The translations under genes were made by a program, and so were the position numbers. Of a DNA stretch of 64,000 bases, positions 1-8,024 are shown one piece after another; position 1 is the first letter of the stretch; each line of letters opens with the position of its first letter. The notes beneath the pieces are model-generated. The model worked only from the letters and a program-made list of their open reading frames with translations. It was not told the origin of the DNA and made no database searches. This DNA is from Lysobacter antibioticus (GTDB lineage: Bacteria > Pseudomonadota > Gammaproteobacteria > Xanthomonadales > Xanthomonadaceae): positions 1,424,069 through 1,488,068 of the forward strand of contig NZ_CP013141.1 in assembly GCF_001442535.1 (NCBI RefSeq), written 5' to 3'.

Positions 1-569
1 ACCACCAGGATCAGCGCCGCGGCCAGCAGGCTGCCGAGGATCCAGCCCTGCAGTTCCTGGATCGCCATCTGCTTGGTACGGCCGACCTGCACCACCAGGC
101 CGCGCTGGCGGTCGGTGAGGCTGTAGACCTGCCAGCGCTCGCCATGGATCTCGCGGCGGGCGAAGCCGTCGCGGAAGTCCGGCTTCAACGGTTCCAGCGG
201 CGCGGCCGCCGAATACACCACGTTGCGGCCCTGCGCCCACACCTGGAAGCTCATCTTGCGATCGGCGGCAACCGGCACGGTGACCCGCTTCGGGTCGCGC
301 GAGGGCAGCCGCTCCAAGCCTTCCGGCATCGACGCCAGCACCTGCTCGGCGATCTCGCGCAGCGAGTTGTCGAGAAAACCGGTGTGCTCGCGGCCGAGCT
401 GCCAGATCTGGCAGCCCATCCAAACGAACCAGGCCAGCAGCACGCTCTTGATCAGGACGAAGGTCAGCCGCCAACGCAACGAGCGCGTGCCGCGGCAACG
501 TTTGTCGGCGACCGCCGCGGGCGCGGCCGGTGCAGGCGTAGCGGGTGCAGGCGCAGCGGGCGCGCTCAT
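1..569 (-). CDS. Sensor histidine kinase, N-terminal part (cut by window edge)
   Basis: This is the membrane sensor of a two-component pair. Only about the first 189 codons are present; the DHp and ATPase domains lie beyond the left edge. The start ATG overlaps the stop of the response regulator gene upstream as ATGA, so the two are translationally coupled. An Ala/Pro-rich N-terminus (residues 1-25) precedes a transmembrane segment at about 33-53. A periplasmic region follows that reads like a 2CSK_N sensor domain (QVWAQGRNVVYSAAAPLEPL, then ERWQVYSL). A second transmembrane segment begins near residue 176. This layout matches TctE/QseC-type kinases. The ligand cannot be told from this fragment. 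Confidence 0.85.
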   Translation of the reverse strand, partial: MSAPAAPAPATPAPAAPAAVADKRCRGTRSLRWRLTFVLIKSVLLAWFVWMGCQIWQLGREHTGFLDNSLREIAEQVLASMPEGLERLPSRDPKRVTVPVAADRKMSFQVWAQGRNVVYSAAAPLEPLKPDFRDGFARREIHGERWQVYSLTDRQRGLVVQVGRTKQMAIQELQGWILGSLLAAALILV

Positions 570-1231
570 GCCGCCCCCGCGCCGACGCGATAGCCGTAGC
601 CGTGCACGGTCACGATCAGGTGTTCGCCGAGTTTGCGCCGCAGCTGGTGCACGTACACCGCGATGGTGTTGCTTTCGATGGTGCCGGAGCTGCCGTACAC
701 GGCTTCCTCAAGTTGCTCGCGAGTGACCACCCGGCCCTGGCGTTCGAGCAACAGCATCAGGGTGCGGAACTCGTGCCCGCTCAGCGCGACCGGTTCGCCG
801 TCGCGGGTGACCAGGCGCCGCGCAGGGTCGAGCACCACCGTGCCGCAGCTCAGCACCGGCGAGACCCGGCCCTGGCTGCGCCGCATCACCGCGCGCAAGC
901 GCGCGCACAACTCGTCGAGCTGGAAAGGTTTGACGATGTAGTCGTCGGCGCCGGCATCGAGCCCGGCGATGCGTTCGCTGAGCTTGTCGCGCGCGGTCAC
1001 GATCAGCACCGGGGTGGCGTCGTACCGGCCGCGCAAAGTCGCCAGCACGCCCAGGCCGCTGCCGCCGGGCAGGCCGAGATCGAGCAGGACCGCGTCGAAG
1101 TCGTGATCGACCAAGGCAGTCTTCGCCAAGGGCGCATCGGCGACCCAATCGACGCGCCAACCGTCGTGTATCAGGCCTGCGCGCACCGCCTCGGCGAGCA
1201 TCGCGTCGTCTTCCACCAGCAGGATGTTCAT
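566..1231 (-). CDS. OmpR-family response regulator
   Basis: DNA-binding response regulator of 221 residues, partner of the overlapping kinase. The receiver domain has the acidic pocket (VEDD near residues 6-9), the phospho-acceptor Asp in LLDLGLPG, and a Lys in VKPF. The C-terminal winged helix has GHEFRTLMLLLERQGRVVTR and ends in HGYGYRV, typical of OmpR/PhoB-type output domains (QseB/TctD-like). I chose the ATG giving MNILLVEDD because it abuts the first receiver strand; a start 39 bases upstream would add 13 residues not typical of the family. Target genes are unknown. Confidence 0.93.
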   Translation of the reverse strand: MNILLVEDDAMLAEAVRAGLIHDGWRVDWVADAPLAKTALVDHDFDAVLLDLGLPGGSGLGVLATLRGRYDATPVLIVTARDKLSERIAGLDAGADDYIVKPFQLDELCARLRAVMRRSQGRVSPVLSCGTVVLDPARRLVTRDGEPVALSGHEFRTLMLLLERQGRVVTREQLEEAVYGSSGTIESNTIAVYVHQLRRKLGEHLIVTVHGYGYRVGAGAA

Positions 1232-1538
1232 GCCTCGCCTTGCGTCACCTTGTCGCATCGCCGGCCGCACAGTGCGCCGGCACGATTAAAAACTTCTTAA
1301 AGGCAGGCGCGCAGGATGCGCTGCACCCCCGGTACGGAGCCTCGCCATGCTCGCCCCGCCGTTCTTCGCCGCCGCTGTCGGCGCCTCGCGCGCGCCGCTG
1401 ACGACGATGCTACCCCCGCCGGCGCGGATCGACGCGCCCGCACCCGCGTCCGCACCGCCGCCGCGACGACGACGACGCGGCACCGATGCCCCTGCCCGTA
1501 CCGCCTCCTCCCCCTCCCTCTCCCGGAATCCGCTGCCC
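1232..1538. other. Divergent intergenic region
   Basis: This gap lies between the divergent response regulator and acetyltransferase genes. It holds an AT-rich patch near 1287-1302 (ATTAAAAACTTCTTAAAGG) that could carry the leftward promoter. The rest is GC-rich. The acetyltransferase frame stays open upstream to an ATG at 1347, but the encoded peptide is Ala/Pro/Arg-rich low complexity and is probably not translated. Confidence 0.4.
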
Positions 1539-2075
1539 ATGAAGCCCCAGCTAGCCGCCCCCGACCCATCCGCCCTCGCGCCCAGGACCTTGGCCGGCCT
1601 CGTGGTCCGCCCGGTGGTCCGCGACGACGCCGCCGTGCTGATCGAGCTGTGCAACGAACACGCCGAGCAGCTCGCCCTCGAGCGCCGGCCCTACGGCCCG
1701 CCGCGCAGCGATGCGCTGGAGCTGATGGAAGTGCTGTTCGAGCCGCCGTTCGGCGCCTGGGCCTGGATCGCCGAAGTCGACGGCCTGCACGTCGGCTACG
1801 CCAGCGCCACCGCCGGTTTCTCGATGCTCGAACGCGCCTATTGCCTGCAGCTCGACGACCCTTACCTGCGCGCACCCTGGCGCGATCGCGGCATCGAGGC
1901 CGAACTGTTCCGCCACGCGCTCGATGCCGCGCGCCGCTTCGGCTGCCTCAACCTGCAATGCCAGTCGCCGCTGTGGAGCGACGCCGCGCGCGGGCTGGAA
2001 GCGCCGGTGCGTGCGCTGCGCATGGACGCGATGCGCTACGTGGTGCGGATGGAAAACGAGACCGCCGAGGCCTGA
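1539..2075 (+). CDS. GNAT-family N-acetyltransferase
   Basis: A 178-residue protein that looks like an acetyl-CoA-dependent acyltransferase. VRPVVRDDAAVLIELCNEHA near residues 22-41 is a typical first strand and helix of a GNAT fold. LQLDDPYLRAPWRDRGIEAE near 106-125 sits where the acetyl-CoA pyrophosphate loop (R/Q-x-x-G-x-G/A) belongs; here it reads RDRGIE. The last strand is present near the C-terminus. The ATG at 1539 was chosen because the fold starts shortly after it. The substrate is unknown, and no neighbour suggests one. Confidence 0.75.
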   Translation: MKPQLAAPDPSALAPRTLAGLVVRPVVRDDAAVLIELCNEHAEQLALERRPYGPPRSDALELMEVLFEPPFGAWAWIAEVDGLHVGYASATAGFSMLERAYCLQLDDPYLRAPWRDRGIEAELFRHALDAARRFGCLNLQCQSPLWSDAARGLEAPVRALRMDAMRYVVRMENETAEA

Positions 2076-2101
2076 GCCTGGAGCGCGTATCGGCTGCGCC
2101 C

Positions 2102-3244
2102 TCAGTCGGACCTCGGCTCGTGCTCGAACAGGTCCGACTGGACCGCGCCGTCCTCGTCTTCGGCGAACCCCGACAGGCCGACGCCGACCAGGCGGAACAA
2201 GGTCTGCGCCGGCAGCTCGACCCGCGCGCGCAAGGCGCAGGCGATGTCGGCCAGCTCGGTCTCGTCGGCGGGCGGATGCGCCGCGGTCAGGCTGCGGGTG
2301 AGGATGCGGAAGTCGGCGGTCTTGAGTTTGAGCACCACAGTGCGCGCGACCCGCCCCGGGCTGCGCTGCAGCTCGCGCTGATAGCCGGCCCAGGTCTTGC
2401 CGGCGAGCCGGCGGATGTCGGCCTCGACCTGCTCCAACGGCAGGTCGCGCTCGAAGGTGTCCTCCGACGACACCTGCAGGGTCGGCCGCTCCGGCTCGAC
2501 CGCATTGTGGTCGATGCCGAGCGAGAGTTCGTGCAGGCGCCGGCCCCAGCGGCCGAAGCGCTGCTCCAGCGCCAGCGCACCGAGCGCGCGCAGGTCGGCG
2601 ACCACGCTCACACCGAGCTCGGCGAGCTTGGCCTCCATGACCTTGCCGACCCCGGGCAATCGCCCGACCGGCAGCGGCGCCAGGAAGGCCTCGACCTGGT
2701 GCGGGCGGATCACGAACAAACCATCGGGCTTGCGCCAGTCCGAGGCGATCTTGGCCAGGAACTTGTTCGAGGCCACCCCGGCCGATGCGGTCAGCCGGGT
2801 CTCCTCGCGGATCGCCGCGCGGATCGCCTCGGCGGTCGCGGTCGCCGACGGCAACCCGGTCTTGGTGGTGGTGACGTCGAGATAAGCCTCGTCGAGCGAC
2901 AGCGGCTCGATCAGGTCGGTGTGGCGGGCGAAGATCTCGCGCACCTGGCGCGAGACCGCCTTGTAGCGGACGAAATCCGGCGGCACGAACACCGCCTGCG
3001 GGCACAGGCGTTCGGCCCGCACCGCCGGCATCGCCGAGCGCACGCCGAACTTGCGCGCCTCATAGCTGGCCGCGCACACCACCGAACGCGCGCCGCGCCA
3101 GGCCACCACGACCGGCTGGCCGCGCAGTTCCGGCGCATCGCGCTGCTCGACCGACGCGTAGAACGCGTCCATGTCGACGTGCAGGACTTTGCGGCTGGGC
3201 GCGGATTCGGACACGGCACCGGGACAGGCGGACGAACGCGCCAT
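2102..3244 (-). CDS. dinB: DNA polymerase IV
   Basis: Y-family translesion polymerase, 380 residues. It copies past damaged bases with low fidelity. Catalytic carboxylates are visible as VDMDAFYASVE (Asp24, Asp26) and SLDEAYLD (Asp118, Glu119). Thumb helix-hairpin-helix sequence PVGRLPGVGKVMEAKL follows, and the little-finger domain fills the C-terminal third. QSDLF at about 369-373 fits the beta-clamp binding motif; the clamp gene dnaN is in the same window. About 17 residues precede the usual N-terminus, so a shorter start is possible. No LexA box was identified upstream. Confidence 0.96.
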   Translation of the reverse strand: MARSSACPGAVSESAPSRKVLHVDMDAFYASVEQRDAPELRGQPVVVAWRGARSVVCAASYEARKFGVRSAMPAVRAERLCPQAVFVPPDFVRYKAVSRQVREIFARHTDLIEPLSLDEAYLDVTTTKTGLPSATATAEAIRAAIREETRLTASAGVASNKFLAKIASDWRKPDGLFVIRPHQVEAFLAPLPVGRLPGVGKVMEAKLAELGVSVVADLRALGALALEQRFGRWGRRLHELSLGIDHNAVEPERPTLQVSSEDTFERDLPLEQVEADIRRLAGKTWAGYQRELQRSPGRVARTVVLKLKTADFRILTRSLTAAHPPADETELADIACALRARVELPAQTLFRLVGVGLSGFAEDEDGAVQSDLFEHEPRSD

Positions 3245-3352
3245 GGTAGCGCTTCGCCGCCTGCCTGCTTGCGTCGTATCGGGCGTGTCGGGCGAGTGCC
3301 GGATCGAACCGGGCCCAATCCTGCGTTTGCGCTGTCGCGTGCGCTGTCGCGA

Positions 3353-3796
3353 TTAGGGGTTCAGCGGCTGGAACAGCACTTCCAACTGGTCGACGCTGTT
3401 GAGGCCGGCGCCGTAGATGCCGTCGCCCTGATCGGATTGCCCCGCGTTCGGCAAGGCATTGACCAGGGCATCGAAAGCCGGCCCGACATTATCCTGCCAC
3501 CACCCGATCTGGCCGACGATGCACTGATTCTCCGGAAAGTCCGCCAACAGCGCCATCACCGTGGGCACGTCGGCCGCCGTGAACGCTTCATCCTGATCGT
3601 TGATCATGACCAGGTGGATACCAATGACCTCGGTGGCGTCGACATTGCTGGCGACGATGCCGATGCAGGAAGTGAAGTTGCCGAACTGCACCGTCGGCAC
3701 GGCTTGGCCGTTGACGGGCAGAATCGCCTGGGCGCTGGCCCATTCGCATTCGCCGATGTTGAGCGGGGTGAAGCAACGATTGATCTGATAGGGCAT
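3353..3796 (-). CDS. Conserved hypothetical protein, CheD/CNF-like Cys-His pattern
   Basis: A 147-residue cytoplasmic-looking protein with no signal peptide or membrane segment. I do not recognise a named family. It is a tandem paralog of the gene at 3962-4399: both share ECEWASAQAI/RCEWASARAI, NGQAVPTV, LLADFPEN and GIYGAG/GIYAAG. Cys44 (FTSCIGIV) lies on a predicted strand and His61 (GIHLVMI) on the next. That 17-residue gap is the one I recall for CheD-type glutamine deamidases (GSC...NH), and CNF-type toxins have a similar pair. AGGAG sits about 8 bases before the ATG. A deamidase role is a hypothesis; there is no fold evidence beyond this pattern. Confidence 0.7.
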   Translation of the reverse strand: MPYQINRCFTPLNIGECEWASAQAILPVNGQAVPTVQFGNFTSCIGIVASNVDATEVIGIHLVMINDQDEAFTAADVPTVMALLADFPENQCIVGQIGWWQDNVGPAFDALVNALPNAGQSDQGDGIYGAGLNSVDQLEVLFQPLNP

Positions 3797-3961
3797 CGGA
3801 ACTCTCCTGTGGTTGGGGCGCAGCCGATGCCGCGCCAGAATCCCTTCTAGCGGCCCGCGCCGCAGCGCGATATGCGGACGCGGTCCGCAGCGCCGCTTCG
3901 TACCGAACCCGGCCCGGCACGAATCCGTTCGCGCTCGACGTTTCCGGCACTGCCGCGTCCG

Positions 3962-4399
3962 CTAGCTCCGTCGAAACAAGACTTGCAATCCGCCGACGAT
4001 GTCGAAGCCCGCGGCGTAGATACCCCCGCCGTAATCGATCTGCTCGGCATACGGCACGCTGTCGACCAAGGCGTCGAAGGGCTTCCAGAGATTGTTCTGC
4101 CACAGCGCGATATTGCCGACGATCGACCGATTCTCCGGGAAATCCGCCAGCAACGCGGTCACCGAAGCCACGTCGTCAACGCTGAACAGGTTGTCCTGCT
4201 CGTCTGACAAAGGCAGATTGATGCCGATCACCCGGCTGCGATCGGCATTGCTGGCGAAAATGCCGATGGAGGAAAAGAACTGGAGAAAACGCACCGTGGG
4301 CACGGCCTGGCCGTCGACCGGACCAATCGCTCGCGCGCTCGCCCATTCGCATCGGCTGATGGCAAGCGGCGAATTACAAGGTTGAATCAAATAGCGCAT
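3962..4399 (-). CDS. Conserved hypothetical protein, paralog lacking the Cys-His pair
   Basis: A 145-residue paralog of the protein encoded just downstream on the same strand. The alignment is gap-free over about 140 residues. The positions matching Cys44 and His61 of the sister are Ser44 (FFSSIGIF) and Asn61 (GINLPL), so if those residues are catalytic this copy is inactive. The start at 4399 is set by AGGAG seven bases upstream. An in-frame ATG at 4405 sits too close to that site, and the much longer open frame upstream has Arg/Ser-rich shadow composition. A 165-base gap separates the two paralogs. Confidence 0.68.
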   Translation of the reverse strand: MRYLIQPCNSPLAISRCEWASARAIGPVDGQAVPTVRFLQFFSSIGIFASNADRSRVIGINLPLSDEQDNLFSVDDVASVTALLADFPENRSIVGNIALWQNNLWKPFDALVDSVPYAEQIDYGGGIYAAGFDIVGGLQVLFRRS

Positions 4400-4616
4400 C
4401 TTCATTCTCCTGTCGGTGAAACGCGGCCCCTGCCGGACCGCTCGCTCGCTTGGTGAACCGCAACGCGAAACGCACGCCATTCGCAGCGCCGACTTCGCGC
4501 TCGAACATCCCAGCGGTGCATGCACCTCGTCCTCGTAAGCGCCGCCTGCGTCGCGGTTCGTCCTGCGCAGCGCCCTCGACGCTTCACGGCCAGGCGCCTG
4601 CCGCGTTCTGGCGGAC

Positions 4617-5123
4617 ATGACTATCTCTTTACGCACTGACGCCGTCGAAGCGGCCATCGAGTCGCATCCCTGCTTCGCCGGCCTGCCGGAACCGGAATCG
4701 GTCGAGTTCGAGGTGCTGTGCCGGTTCTGCGAAGCGCATCGGGTCGAGGTGCTGTCGTCGCTGCCCTGGGTCGCGGCCGAGGTCGCCGCGCTCGAAGGTT
4801 TCGACGCCATGCTGCGGCTGGTGCGCCGCCACGGCGGCCGCCGGCTGTACCTGTCGCGCAGCCGCAAGGCCTGCTCGACCCGGCTCGGAGTGGAGCTGGA
4901 CGCCCCCACCCACCGCCGCCTGCTCGAGCGCGCCAGCGCCGCCGGCACCATCGAGATCCCTTCGGCCTGGGGCGTGTTCGTCGGCCTGCGCCGGGTCGGC
5001 ATCCGCGCCGCGGTGCGCGCCGGCCGCAGCCAGCGCGAGGTCGCCCAGACTTTCGGCGTGACCGAGCGCCACCTGCGCCGCGAGGCCGACAGCCTGCGCC
5101 CGGACGGCCTGCGTCCCGACTGA
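4617..5123 (+). CDS. Mor-like DNA-binding regulator
   Basis: A 168-residue protein whose second half follows the pattern of the Mor (middle operon regulator) transcription activator family of Mu-like phages. GFDAMLRLVRRHGGRRLYLS resembles the Mor dimerisation segment. A second LL...GTIEIPS segment follows. The C-terminal helix-turn-helix is GRSQREVAQTFGVTERHLRR at about 136-155. The assignment rests on pattern memory, not a search. No phage genes flank it: the next gene is fbp, 75 bases on, and the two paralogous hypothetical genes lie divergently upstream. It may be a domesticated phage regulator. Confidence 0.55.
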   Translation: MTISLRTDAVEAAIESHPCFAGLPEPESVEFEVLCRFCEAHRVEVLSSLPWVAAEVAALEGFDAMLRLVRRHGGRRLYLSRSRKACSTRLGVELDAPTHRRLLERASAAGTIEIPSAWGVFVGLRRVGIRAAVRAGRSQREVAQTFGVTERHLRREADSLRPDGLRPD

Positions 5124-5198
5124 ACACGCGCGCCGCAGGACTGCGCCGCGCACGCGGCATCGGCGACAATGGCGGCCCTCGCCGCCACCGCCCCCGCC

Positions 5199-6251
5199 AT
5201 GTCCGCACCCTCCCCCGTTCCCAGCAGCATCTCCCTGACCCGCTACCTGATCGAAGAACAGCGCGCCGGACGCATCAACCCCGACCTGCGCCTGCTGATC
5301 GAAGTCGTCGCCCGCGCCTGCAAGACCATTTCGATCGCGGTCGGCAAGGGCGCGCTCGGCGGCGTGCTCGGCGAAGCCGGCACCCCCGGCGAAGCCAGCA
5401 TGAACATCCAGGGCGAGGCGCAGAAGAAGCTCGACGTGCTCAGCAACGAGATCCTGCTCGAAGCCAACGCCTGGGGCGGCCACCTCGCCGGCCTGGCCTC
5501 GGAAGAGATGGACACCTCGCACCCGATCCCCGACGTCTATCCGCGCGGCAACTACCTGCTGCTGTTCGATCCCCTCGACGGTTCGTCCAACATCGACGTC
5601 AACATCTCGGTCGGCACGATCTTCTCGGTGCTGCGTTGCCCGGACGGCGTGACCCAGGCCGCCGACAAGGACTTCCTCCAGGCCGGCACCGAACAGGTCT
5701 GCGCCGGCTACACGACCTACGGCCCGAGCACGATGCTGGTGCTGACCATCGGCAACGGCACCCATGCCTTCACCCTCGACCGCGAAGTCGGCAGCTTCGT
5801 GATGACCACGCGCAACATGACCATTCCCGAGGAAACCAAGGAATTCGCGGTCAACATGTCCAACCAGCGCCACTGGCAGCCGCCGATGCAGGCCTACGTG
5901 GCCGATCTGCTGTCGGGCAAGGAAGGCCCGCGCGGCAAGGACTTCAACATGCGCTGGGTCGCCTCGATGGTCGCCGACGTGCACCGCATCCTGACCCGCG
6001 GCGGCATCTTCAGTTATCCGCTCGACGCCAAGTGCGCCGACAAGGGCGGCAAGCTGCGCCTGATGTACGAAGCCAATCCGATGAGTTTCCTGGTCGAGCA
6101 GGCCGGCGGCGCCGCCAGCACCGGCCGCCAGCGTATGCTCGAAGTGCAGCCGACCGGCCTGCACATGCGCGTGCCGGTGTTCATCGGCAGCAAACAGGAA
6201 GTCGAAACCGCGGTGCGCTATCACCGCGAACACGATGCTGAACAGGCCTAA
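5199..6251 (+). CDS. fbp: Fructose-1,6-bisphosphatase class I
   Basis: Hydrolyses fructose 1,6-bisphosphate to fructose 6-phosphate in gluconeogenesis, in the cytoplasm. About 350 residues. Family hallmarks are [15 protein letters not shown] near the N-terminus, [14 protein letters not shown] with the metal-binding Asp/Glu residues, the [10 protein letters not shown] segment and [11 protein letters not shown] near the C-terminus. Of two nearby in-frame ATGs (5169 and 5199), the second gives the shorter N-terminus usual in Xanthomonadaceae. Neither has a clear ribosome binding site. Downstream is a nine-pair hairpin at 6281-6301 without a T-run. Confidence 0.96.
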   Translation: MSAPSPVPSSISLTRYLIEEQRAGRINPDLRLLIEVVARACKTISIAVGKGALGGVLGEAGTPGEASMNIQGEAQKKLDVLSNEILLEANAWGGHLAGLASEEMDTSHPIPDVYPRGNYLLLFDPLDGSSNIDVNISVGTIFSVLRCPDGVTQAADKDFLQAGTEQVCAGYTTYGPSTMLVLTIGNGTHAFTLDREVGSFVMTTRNMTIPEETKEFAVNMSNQRHWQPPMQAYVADLLSGKEGPRGKDFNMRWVASMVADVHRILTRGGIFSYPLDAKCADKGGKLRLMYEANPMSFLVEQAGGAASTGRQRMLEVQPTGLHMRVPVFIGSKQEVETAVRYHREHDAEQA

Positions 6252-6280
6252 GGCCGGCTCGATCAAACTATGAACAGGGC

Positions 6281-6301
6281 TCCCTCCCGCTCCGGGAGGG
6301 A
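6281..6301. terminator. Hairpin downstream of fbp
   Basis: TCCCTCCCG, a three-base loop CTC, then CGGGAGGGA form a perfect nine-pair stem 30 bases after the fbp stop. There is no T-run, so this may be an mRNA 3' stabiliser rather than an intrinsic terminator. Confidence 0.4.
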
Positions 6302-6519
6302 ATGCCGATGCCGCCGAGGCATCACTCCCGAGATGCCCCCACTCGTTCGGCCCGCCCCCGGCTGAACGAACTGAACCGCGTTGATGAATCGACGCGCGGC
6401 GATGCCTAAACGCGCATCGCCGCCGATACCGGTCGCCCGATGACCGGCTTTGCTTCGAGTGTGCGTTGGTAGTAACACTTGCAGTAATTATCGGCGCCTT
6501 GCGCCCGCGGGGAAAAGCG

Positions 6520-7980
6520 ATGTCGAACAGTACTCGGCGCGACTTGGGAGGTCGCTACGCGACCAACGGCGTTACTTCGCCCAAACCAGCTCCGGCGCGC
6601 GATTTCGGCGGCCGCGAGCTGCTGTATCTGAGCCCCGGCGGCGCCGGGCGCATGCACGCCCTGGCGGCGTTGCAGACCCTGGGTTGGACCTTACGCCGCG
6701 CCGTCGATGCGCGCGGCGCGCTACGCATGCTGCACGCCAACCTGCGCCTGCCGCATGCGGTGCTGATCGATCTGCGCGAAGGCTTCGACGCGCGCGACCT
6801 CGACGAACTCGGTCCGGCCTTGAGCACGCACAACGCCGGCTGGATCGCCGGCGTCACCGCCGACCAGGTCGAAGACCCGATCGTGCGCCGCCTGATCCGC
6901 GACTACTGCTACGACTACGTCACCCTGCCCTGCCCCGAAACCGTGCTGCATACGGTGATCGGCCACGCCTACGGCATGGCCGCGCTGGCCTGCGGTCATA
7001 ACGACGATGCCGCATCCAGCTACGTCGACGGCATGGTCGGCGAAAGCGAGGCGATGCGTTCGCTGAGCCGGATCTTGAACAAGGCCGCATCGACCGACGC
7101 GCCGGCCTTCATCGCCGGCGAAACCGGCACCGGCAAGGAACTCGCGGCGATGGCGATCCACCGCCATTCGCGCCGCCAGCGCAATCCCTTCGTCGCGATC
7201 AACTGCGGCGCCATTCCGCACAACCTGATCGAGTCGGAACTGTTCGGCTACGAACGCGGCGCCTTCACCGGCGCGCAGCAACGCAAGCTGGGCCGCATCG
7301 AAATGGCCGACGGCGGCACCTTGTTCCTCGACGAAATCGGCGACCTGCCGCTGGAAAGCCAGACCTCGCTGCTGCGTTTCCTCGAACAAGGCAGCATCGA
7401 CCGGCTCGGCGGCCAGGGCCCCACCAAGATCGATGTGCGCATCGTCTCGGCGACCCATCACGACCTCGACCTCGCCGTCGCCGAAGGCCGTTTCCGCAGC
7501 GACCTCTATCACCGCTTGTGCGTGCTGCGCCTGCAGGTGCCGCCGCTGCGCGAACGCGGCGGCGACATCGACCTGCTCGCCGACTACGCGCTGCAGCGTT
7601 ACTCGCGGGAAAACACCCGCGGCCTGAGGGGTTTTTCGCCGTGCGCGCGCCACGCCATGCACCGCCACGCCTGGCCCGGCAACGTGCGCGAACTGATCAA
7701 CCGCGTGCGCCAGGCCGTGGTGATGGCCGAGGGCCGCTACATCACCGCCGCCGACTTGCGCATCGGTGCGCTCGGCGACGGCCAACCGATGACCCTGGAA
7801 GAAGCGCGCGACGCCGCCACCCGCGAAGCGATCGAACGCGCCCTGCACCGCAACCGCCGCCGCCTCGGCGAATCGGCGCGCGAACTCGGCGTATCGCGGG
7901 TGACGTTGTACCGCCTCATGCAGAAACTCGGCATGCGCAGCAGCGAAGACGACGTCTCCGAGGAAGCCGAAACGGTCTGA
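6520..7980 (+). CDS. Sigma-54-dependent activator, VpsR-like
   Basis: A 486-residue enhancer-binding protein that would open promoters with RNA polymerase-sigma54. The N-terminal domain (about 33-157) resembles the atypical receiver of Vibrio VpsR: DYCYDYVTLPCPE and VIGHAYGMAAL match that family's pattern. AAA+ motifs are Walker A GETGTGKE (200-207), the sigma54-contact loop GAFTGA (247-252) and Walker B GGTLFLDEIG (265-274). A Fis-type helix-turn-helix closes the protein. The ATG at 6520 follows GGGGA. VpsR homologs bind c-di-GMP and control exopolysaccharide; that role here is inference, and no c-di-GMP enzyme gene is in the window. Confidence 0.85.
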   Translation: MSNSTRRDLGGRYATNGVTSPKPAPARDFGGRELLYLSPGGAGRMHALAALQTLGWTLRRAVDARGALRMLHANLRLPHAVLIDLREGFDARDLDELGPALSTHNAGWIAGVTADQVEDPIVRRLIRDYCYDYVTLPCPETVLHTVIGHAYGMAALACGHNDDAASSYVDGMVGESEAMRSLSRILNKAASTDAPAFIAGETGTGKELAAMAIHRHSRRQRNPFVAINCGAIPHNLIESELFGYERGAFTGAQQRKLGRIEMADGGTLFLDEIGDLPLESQTSLLRFLEQGSIDRLGGQGPTKIDVRIVSATHHDLDLAVAEGRFRSDLYHRLCVLRLQVPPLRERGGDIDLLADYALQRYSRENTRGLRGFSPCARHAMHRHAWPGNVRELINRVRQAVVMAEGRYITAADLRIGALGDGQPMTLEEARDAATREAIERALHRNRRRLGESARELGVSRVTLYRLMQKLGMRSSEDDVSEEAETV

Positions 7981-8024
7981 GCCCGGCCCGGCTTCGTTGC
8001 GAGGGCTCCGTGCCGGCCGCTCGG

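Noticed and set aside
1347..1538. N-terminal extension of the acetyltransferase
   Set aside because: Ala/Pro/Arg-rich sequence with no similarity to GNAT proteins; the later ATG fits the fold.
6467..6483. Sigma-54 promoter (TGGTAGTAACACTTGCA) upstream of the VpsR-like gene
   Set aside because: The GG-to-GC spacing is one base too long for a -24/-12 element.
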